Assembly: GCA_030673005.1 (NCBI GenBank)
Contig: DAOVFI010000055.1
Coordinates: forward strand, 1-10,903
Direction of reading: 5' to 3'
Length of the DNA stretch: 10,903 bases
Source: Planctomycetales bacterium
GTDB lineage: Bacteria > Planctomycetota > Phycisphaerae > SM23-33
Positions within the stretch are counted from its first letter, which is position 1; each line of letters starts with the position of its first letter. The position numbers were made by a program, and so were the translations under genes. The notes beneath the pieces are model-generated. The model had not been told where the DNA came from. It saw only the letters and a list, made by a program, of their open reading frames with translations, and ran no database searches. Below, piece by piece: positions 7,299 to 10,903 of the stretch.

Positions 7299-7901
7299 AT
7301 GGCCGATGACGAAAACAACGAACAGGAAGAGCAACCGGCCCAGGAAGAGCAACCGGCTCAGGAAGAGCAATCAGTAGCGGATATCTCCTGGGACGAAGAA
7401 GAAGAAGGCTCCGGCGGGTCGCTTGGGAAGATTTCAAAGCTCCTTTTACCTGTCGGAGTGCTTGTCCTGGCGATCGGAGCGGGGTATTTCGTCAGTCAAC
7501 TCGGCGGGTCTGACACAGGTCCGGCCGAGGCTGTGGCAGAGGAAGAAGAACCGCCTCCGCCTACGCTCGATGATGGAGAAGAATACGAATACTTCGAAAT
7601 GGAGCCTGTTGTCGTCAATCTCAGGGTGCCCCGTCTGACGCGGCTGATTAAGGTAAAACTGACTCTTGCAATCCGAAAGGATGATTTCAGTAAGGCATCC
7701 AAAACGATTGAGAAGAAGATGCCGGAGCTGAATAATTCCGTGATTCTCTACCTGGCAGACTGTTCGCTTGAGGAAGTAACCGGCGGAAAGAACCTTCACC
7801 GGATTCTTCGTGAGATTCAGGATTCGTTTAACGAGAAACTCTGGCCGAACCAGCGGCCTATGATAGTGAAAATCGGTTACAAGCAGTGGGCCGTCCAATG
7901 A
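7299..7901 (+). CDS. fliL: Flagellar basal body-associated protein FliL
   Basis: FliL is a single-pass membrane protein whose periplasmic domain forms a ring around the stator and supports torque. The 200 residues comprise an unusually acidic cytoplasmic N-terminus (1-40), one membrane helix (about 45-66), an acidic/Pro linker (80-97), and the conserved C-terminal domain 'MEPVVVNLRVPRLTRLIKVKLTLAIR' to 'LREIQDSFNEKLWP' with its FliL-typical closing strand ending in 'GYKQWAVQ'. The N-terminus contains three tandem QEEQPA-type hexapeptides. The ATG has a good GGAGTGA at 7283-7289. The stop overlaps the ATG of fliM (ATGA at 7898-7901). Placement between the stator genes and fliM is common in other bacteria. 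Confidence 0.93.
   Translation: MADDENNEQEEQPAQEEQPAQEEQSVADISWDEEEEGSGGSLGKISKLLLPVGVLVLAIGAGYFVSQLGGSDTGPAEAVAEEEEPPPPTLDDGEEYEYFEMEPVVVNLRVPRLTRLIKVKLTLAIRKDDFSKASKTIEKKMPELNNSVILYLADCSLEEVTGGKNLHRILREIQDSFNEKLWPNQRPMIVKIGYKQWAVQ
7323..7376 (+). repeat. Three in-frame 18-bp tandem repeats inside fliL
   Basis: Three head-to-tail 18-base units start at 7323, 7341 and 7359, each beginning CAGGAAGAGCAA. The first two differ at one base; the third diverges at its end. Translated they give QEEQPA, QEEQPA and QEEQSV in the acidic cytoplasmic tail of FliL. Because the unit is a multiple of three, copy number can change without breaking the frame. Confidence 0.9.
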
Positions 7902-8869
7902 CGCAGGCGCCGAACCAATCCGATAGTCTGATTTCCGTCTTCCTGGCGGCGGCGGCGAAGGATCAACCGCCTCATGCGCCGGTAGAAGAAGATGTCAGCG
8001 ATTACGACTGGAATGCGCCTTCACGCTTTATTCCCGAACAGATGGTGAATCTGGAGCAGTTTGCCGCCCAGGTCGGAAAGGAAATATCGAAGGCGCTTGG
8101 CAGGCAATTTCGTGAAGAGGTCCTGTTACACGCCGACGCGCCCGGTCAGTATTACGCCGAACGTCTTCCCGTCCTTGCCGAGGAGGCGTCGAATTACTGC
8201 GCCTCGCTTATGACGGACGGCGAAAATTGCGGCCTGGTGGCGATTCCCGCAGAACGCACGATGGAATGGGTCGCAAAGGTACTGGGCGGCTCGCCGCCTT
8301 CCGGGGAGGAAAGGGAACTTTCGTCGCTGGAATCGGCCCTGTTGCAGGACATTCTCGCATCGGCGACACGGGCTTTTTCGGACGTCTTCGAGCAGGCGGG
8401 CGGCGGACGAGTGCAGTGCGGGAAGGAGATTTCAACGACGCCGGAATTGCCGGGAACGGGTCCGACCGACGATTACCTGCTGCTGTCGTTTCGGGCCGAT
8501 GATGAGGATGAACAGGCGGCGATCAGCCTTATCCTGAACAGCGAATTGATGGCGCCCGCAGCCGGCGACTCTGGCGGGCAGAAGGAGAATCAAAGGTCGC
8601 CGGATGAATTACGCAAAGACATTCTGACCAGTCTGGAACGAGCGAACGTAACGGCAGAGGTCATGCTGGGAACGATCGACCTTACTATGAGAGGCATGAT
8701 GAATCTTGAAAAAGGCGACGTGCTTCTAATCAACGGAAAGACCGAAGAACCCGTGGAACTGATCGTGCAGGGAAAGCCGGTCCTGTCGGGCTTTCCGGTC
8801 TGTTGCGAAGGGCAGTACGCCTTACAGGTAGTCGATAGAACAGGCGCGAACGGGGTGGATGGAAAGTAA
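7898..8869 (+). CDS. fliM: Flagellar motor switch protein FliM (divergent N-terminus)
   Basis: FliM links FliG to FliN in the C-ring and normally receives CheY-P. The 323 residues are typical in length. 'DYDWNAPSRFIPEQMVNLEQF' (35-55) matches the segment that opens the middle domain (usually YDF.rPdrfs..ql..L). The CheC-like middle domain runs to about 215, including the 'VLGG' turn (128-131) and the 'LSSLESALLQDILA' helix (141-154). A C-terminal SpoA domain (about 247-313, 'VTAEVMLGTIDLTMRGMMNLEKGDVL') pairs with FliN. The usual N-terminal CheY-binding motif (LSQxEIDALL) is not recognisable; the equivalent stretch reads NQSDSLISVFLAAA. I chose ATG 7898 because it forms an ATGA overlap with fliL; an upstream in-frame GTG at 7886 would add four residues. 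CheC-like FliY is less likely given the length and layout. Confidence 0.88.
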   Translation: MTQAPNQSDSLISVFLAAAAKDQPPHAPVEEDVSDYDWNAPSRFIPEQMVNLEQFAAQVGKEISKALGRQFREEVLLHADAPGQYYAERLPVLAEEASNYCASLMTDGENCGLVAIPAERTMEWVAKVLGGSPPSGEERELSSLESALLQDILASATRAFSDVFEQAGGGRVQCGKEISTTPELPGTGPTDDYLLLSFRADDEDEQAAISLILNSELMAPAAGDSGGQKENQRSPDELRKDILTSLERANVTAEVMLGTIDLTMRGMMNLEKGDVLLINGKTEEPVELIVQGKPVLSGFPVCCEGQYALQVVDRTGANGVDGK

Positions 8870-8895
8870 TACCTGACTCAAACTGACTGTTTTTG

Positions 8896-9096
8896 TAGCC
8901 CGTCAGGGCGAAAGATATATAGCCCCGTCCGTGAGGGCGGGGTTTCAGGGCTTCCAATGAACTATAAGCCCCGGTAGGGGCGGCAGATAGGTCACTAAGG
9001 CCTTGTGCCGCCCCTAACGGGGCTGGACCGAAAAGGTTGCCGATTTTTTCCCGGCCCTTACGGACCGGGCTACTAGTTTTTCGCCCTAACGGGCTA
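8896..9096. repeat. Nested palindrome of six REP-like hairpins (A-B-C-C'-B'-A')
   Basis: Three hairpin units on the left are repeated in inverse order and orientation on the right. A (8896-8913, TAGCCCGTCAGGGCGAAA) pairs with A' (9079-9096), 17 of 18. B (8920-8942) pairs with B' (9050-9072), 20 of 23. C (8967-8985, AGCCCCGGTAGGGGCGGCA) pairs with C' (9006-9024), 18 of 19. The spacers match in length (6 and 6; 24 and 25; a 20-base centre) but not in sequence, and every pair is centred within half a base of 8996. Each unit is also a small stem-loop with a four-base loop (GTCA, GTGA, GGTA on the left). The arrangement resembles REP/BIME/REPIN elements mobilised by RAYT transposases. No transposase lies in the window, so that relationship is inference. 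Confidence 0.85.
8923..8942 (+). repeat. Hairpin B: 8-bp stem with GTGA loop
   Basis: The stem pairs 8923-8930 with 8935-8942: four C-G, one G-C, one T-G wobble and two C-G pairs, closing a GTGA loop at 8931-8934. As RNA this would be a GNRA tetraloop hairpin. It is the strongest single hairpin of the nested element. Its partner on the right arm (9050-9069) keeps seven of the eight pairs in + strand reading and has a GTAA loop when read on the - strand. Confidence 0.75.
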
Positions 9097-9225
9097 ATAA
9101 TTCAGAGGTTACAACAAACGTATAGTCAAAGTCGGTCAGTTTAAGTACCTGAGTACGGTCATAACATAAGTATCAAAATGAAATATAAGCAGCCGGTAGC
9201 CCGTTAAAAGAAAAGAGCGTTTCTC

Positions 9226-9260
9226 CTGGCTACAGGCTACAGGCTACTGGCTACGGGCTA
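9226..9260. repeat. Array of five heptamer repeats before fliN
   Basis: Five head-to-tail 7-base units run from 9226 to 9260: CTGGCTA, CAGGCTA, CAGGCTA, CTGGCTA, CGGGCTA. Only the second and third bases vary. On the - strand the units read TAGCCCG, TAGCCAG, TAGCCTG, TAGCCTG, TAGCCAG, so they share the TAGCC head of the hairpin units upstream. The array ends 27 bases before the fliN ATG, close to the ribosome-binding site. Heptamer arrays of this kind occur as dispersed intergenic repeats in several bacterial groups; no function can be read from the sequence. Confidence 0.88.
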
Positions 9261-9287
9261 CTAAATTTGCGGAGAAAGGAAGAAGTG

Positions 9288-9677
9288 ATGGCGGATACAA
9301 GCGTAGCGGAAGCGACCGAACAGCAGACGGACCAGTCGGCAGATGACGCCGTACAGGTGCAGGAGGCCCAGCTTCCCGAATCGGAAGATAGCCCACAAGG
9401 CCAGGGCGGTGGACAAATTGATGTCCTGCTGGATACGACAATACCGGTTACGGCGCGTCTGGGACAGGTCGATATGCAGGTGCGGGAATTGCTTCAACTG
9501 GCGCCCGGATCGGTGCTGAAACTGGATAAACAGGTGGGCGAACCGGTGGAGGTGCTGCTGCGCGGGAATAAATTCGCCACAGGTCAAATAGTGGTCGTCG
9601 GCGACCGGTTAGGCATTCGGATACAGGAAATCCTCTCACAGAATCCGACAGAACAGGGCGAGGAAGACCAAACCTGA
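9288..9677 (+). CDS. fliN: Flagellar motor switch protein FliN
   Basis: FliN forms the bottom of the C-ring with FliM and is also a docking site for FliH. The 129 residues consist of an acidic/Gln-rich, probably disordered N-terminus (1-42) and one SpoA domain (about 44-117) with the family pattern 'IPVTARLGQVDMQVRELLQL', 'PGSVLKLDKQVGEPVEVLLRG' and 'GQIVVVGDRLGIRIQEIL'. I chose ATG 9288 because a purine-rich GGAGAAAGGAAG lies just upstream; in-frame GTG 9285 and TTG 9267 are less likely. It is separated from its functional partner fliM by the repeat-filled gap, so it needs either read-through of that element or its own promoter. No such promoter was recognised. Confidence 0.95.
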   Translation: MADTSVAEATEQQTDQSADDAVQVQEAQLPESEDSPQGQGGGQIDVLLDTTIPVTARLGQVDMQVRELLQLAPGSVLKLDKQVGEPVEVLLRGNKFATGQIVVVGDRLGIRIQEILSQNPTEQGEEDQT

Positions 9678-9811
9678 AAAGACGGTGTTCTGTAAAGATT
9701 TTCGACACTTTTCGGACTCTACGTCTGATTCTTTTGCACGGGGGATTCTGAACATCGCGATCCGGGGCGAAAATCGCTATTAAACGCCCATAAAACAGGG
9801 GTATTCTCCTT

Positions 9812-9828
9812 TGGCACGGTATGTGCAC
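9812..9828 (+). promoter_or_regulatory. Probable sigma-54 (-24/-12) promoter for fliO-fliP
   Basis: TGGCACGGTATGTGCA at 9812-9827 matches the RpoN consensus TGGCACG-N4-TTGCA at every fixed position except the first T of TTGCA (here G). The invariant GG (9813-9814) and GC (9825-9826) have the required 10-base gap, and the base before is also the preferred T. Transcription would be expected to start about 12 bases downstream of 9826, near 9838. The site is at the end of the fliN-fliO gap, where a promoter makes sense, and many flagellar genes use RpoN. It overlaps the longest candidate fliO start (ATG 9821). An enhancer-binding regulator would be needed; I did not identify its binding site. Confidence 0.65.
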
Positions 9829-9838
9829 AGTTCCCGGT

Positions 9839-10339
9839 ATGCTGAAGGTGTGCACATTCTCTGTTATTAGACGGGCGTATTTGGCGGGTTCAGCCGGGTT
9901 GTTCGCGCTGCTGTCGTTGGTGGCGGATTGTCCAGCCTCGACAACTACAACCCCAACGTCCGCGCCGTCGGCGTTTCGACGGAAACTGACAGAAACGACG
10001 CCGCACGACCCCACCGGACTGCTGTGGCAAATGCTGGCGGCAGTGTTCGTTATCCTGGTAATCGGCGCCTTTGCCTTTTTCATTATCAGAAAGGTCCTTC
10101 CGAGAATCAGGGTAGTTGCGGGCAAGCATATATCCATTCTGGAAACCGCCTATCTGGGCCCTCGAAAGACGGTGCATCTGCTCCAGGTCGGCTCAAAAAA
10201 GATCCTGGTAGCCAATTTTCCCGAAGGAGTGGTAAGTCTGGGCGATGTAACCGACGCTTTTGGCGATGAATACGCCGAAATCGCCCGCCGCCTTGAAGAT
10301 GGGTCTGATACACAGACCGATTCGCCTTCGCAGGAGTAA
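9839..10339 (+). CDS. fliO: Flagellar biosynthesis protein FliO
   Basis: FliO is a membrane protein that helps assemble the FliP pentamer of the export gate. From ATG 9839 the product is 166 residues. A basic N-terminus plus hydrophobic stretch (about 14-29) looks like a signal peptide or anchor. A Thr/Pro-rich segment and a membrane helix (about 61-84, 'LLWQMLAAVFVILVIGAFAF') follow. The cytoplasmic domain contains 'ISILETAYLGPRKTVHLLQV', 'KILVANFPEGVVSLGDV' and a charged tail, matching the FliO pattern. The start is uncertain: ATG 9821 lies inside the probable sigma-54 promoter and would not be on that transcript, ATG 9839 would be almost leaderless, and GTG 9848 and TTG 9881 are also in frame. 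None has a clear Shine-Dalgarno. Position before fliP supports the identity. Confidence 0.85.
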   Translation: MLKVCTFSVIRRAYLAGSAGLFALLSLVADCPASTTTTPTSAPSAFRRKLTETTPHDPTGLLWQMLAAVFVILVIGAFAFFIIRKVLPRIRVVAGKHISILETAYLGPRKTVHLLQVGSKKILVANFPEGVVSLGDVTDAFGDEYAEIARRLEDGSDTQTDSPSQE

Positions 10340-10364
10340 CGAATAGCGGTTTACACATGATGGG

Positions 10365-10903
10365 ATGAAAAAGTTTCGCTACAAAATGGTTCCGCTTGTT
10401 CTGGTAGTCCTTTCTGCCGGTTCGGGCGTGGCGTTTGCGCAGGATTCGCCCGCTCCGACGACCCAGCCGGCGAATTCGCTTCCGACTCCCGGCGACGTTA
10501 TTGACCTGGTAGATAAGGCCACCGCGCCGGTGCCGGGTCAGAAGGAGAACGACTGGTCATCGCCGGTAAAACTCGCGCTGGTCTTCGCAATACTGGCACT
10601 GCTGCCGGGCCTGCTGGTCATGATGACGGCGTTCACGCGGATCATTATCGTCCTGGGTTTTCTCCGCAGGGCGCTGACGACACAGAACATCCCACCGACA
10701 ATCGCCCTTATCGGCCTGGCGCTGTTCCTGACGTTGTTCACGATGGCGCCGACGCTTACGCAGATTAACACCCAGGCGATCCAGCCATACATGGCCGATC
10801 AGATAAACTTCTCCGACGCCTGCGGCAGGGCGCATAACTTCCTGAAGGCTTTCATGTACCGCCAGACACGCACCGAAGACCTGGAATTGTTCATGGAGAT
10901 GTC
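10365..10903 (+). CDS. fliP: Flagellar biosynthetic protein FliP, N-terminal part (3' truncated by window edge)
   Basis: FliP forms the core pentamer of the export-gate channel with FliQ and FliR. The frame is open from ATG 10365 to the end of the window, giving 179 residues. A signal peptide is visible: 'MKKFRYK', then a hydrophobic core and a likely cleavage after AFA at about residue 25. This fits FliP, which is made with a cleavable signal in several bacteria. A Thr/Pro-rich stretch is followed by the conserved body: 'LPGLLVMMTAFTRIIIVLGF', 'LRRALTTQNIPPTIALIGLA', 'LFLTLFTMAPT' and 'FMYRQTRTEDLELFM'. The gap after fliO is only 25 bases and the ribosome-binding site is weak. Downstream, outside the window, fliQ, fliR and flhB would be expected. 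Confidence 0.95.
   Translation, partial: MKKFRYKMVPLVLVVLSAGSGVAFAQDSPAPTTQPANSLPTPGDVIDLVDKATAPVPGQKENDWSSPVKLALVFAILALLPGLLVMMTAFTRIIIVLGFLRRALTTQNIPPTIALIGLALFLTLFTMAPTLTQINTQAIQPYMADQINFSDACGRAHNFLKAFMYRQTRTEDLELFMEM

Larger units (their letters stand above)
8870..9287. other. 418-bp intergenic region between fliM and fliN, filled with repeats
   Basis: This is the only long gap in an otherwise tightly packed operon. No credible coding frame was found on either strand. It contains the nested hairpin element at 8896-9096, a lone partial hairpin head (TAGCCCGTTA at 9197-9206), a heptamer array at 9226-9260, and the fliN ribosome-binding site. The stretch 9097-9195 is AT-richer than its surroundings and shows only short GTAC and GTCAGT repetitions. 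I saw no convincing promoter or rho-independent terminator. The T-run at 9044-9049 does not directly follow a hairpin. Confidence 0.8.

Noticed and set aside
9042..9050. T-run after hairpin C' as a rho-independent terminator.
   Set aside because: The run starts about 20 bases after the stem ends, so the stem-then-U-tract geometry is missing.
8876..9146. A possible fourth, outermost inverted pair (ACTCAAACTGAC at 8876-8887 against GTCAGTTTAAGT at 9135-9146, 11 of 12).
   Set aside because: It is not symmetric about the 8996 centre shared by the other pairs, and a match this short is fairly likely by chance in a 400-bp region.
8896..9260. CRISPR array.
   Set aside because: The repeats are short, palindromic and mirrored or directly abutting, with no regular unique spacers and no cas genes.
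9448..10137. Antisense open frame of 229 codons across fliN and fliO.
   Set aside because: It covers the clear SpoA domain of FliN and the FliO membrane helix on the other strand; no motif or ribosome-binding site supports it.

Overview
The window is a 10.9 kb piece of a flagellar basal-body, motor and export gene cluster. All genes are on the + strand, in the order fliF (3' part)-fliG-fliH-fliI-fliJ-ylxF/motE-like-motA-motB1-motB2-fliL-fliM-[~420 bp repeat-filled gap]-fliN-[~160 bp gap]-fliO-fliP (5' part). No RNA genes, insertion-sequence genes, CRISPR or phage genes were seen. The genome is GC-rich, uses GTG starts often, and the proteins are recognisable but divergent. The gene order, the tandem MotB genes and the dispersed palindromes starting TAGCCC would fit a Planctomycetota-type bacterium (for example Phycisphaerae). 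That is an inference from memory at moderate confidence, because no phylogenetic marker is present.

Region 1 (1-8869) is tightly packed. Many junctions overlap by 1-4 bases (ATGA or GTGA) or abut with no gap (fliF/fliG, motA/motB1), so this is almost certainly one transcription unit with translational coupling. It encodes the MS ring (FliF), the switch (FliG, FliM), the export ATPase with its stator and stalk (FliH, FliI, FliJ), a YlxF/MotE-type membrane coiled-coil protein, a PomA-like stator A subunit, two consecutive non-identical stator B subunits, and FliL.

Region 2 (8870-9287) interrupts the operon between fliM and fliN. It holds a 201-nt nested palindrome made of three inverted pairs of small REP-like hairpins (A-B-C...C'-B'-A', centred near 8996) and, just before fliN, five head-to-tail heptamers whose complement shares the TAGCC head of the hairpins.

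Region 3 (9288-10903) carries fliN, then a short gap ending in a near-consensus sigma-54 (-24/-12) promoter that overlaps the longest possible start of fliO, then fliO and the start of fliP (export gate). The promoter suggests that the export-gate genes form a separately controlled sub-operon.

Together the products build the rotor (FliF, FliG, FliM, FliN), the sodium-type-looking stator (MotA with two MotB proteins, FliL, MotE-like) and the type III export apparatus (FliH, FliI, FliJ, FliO, FliP). The points most worth following up are the nested hairpin element, the tandem MotB pair with one degenerate peptidoglycan-binding domain, the sigma-54 site, and the altered FliG and FliM signature residues.
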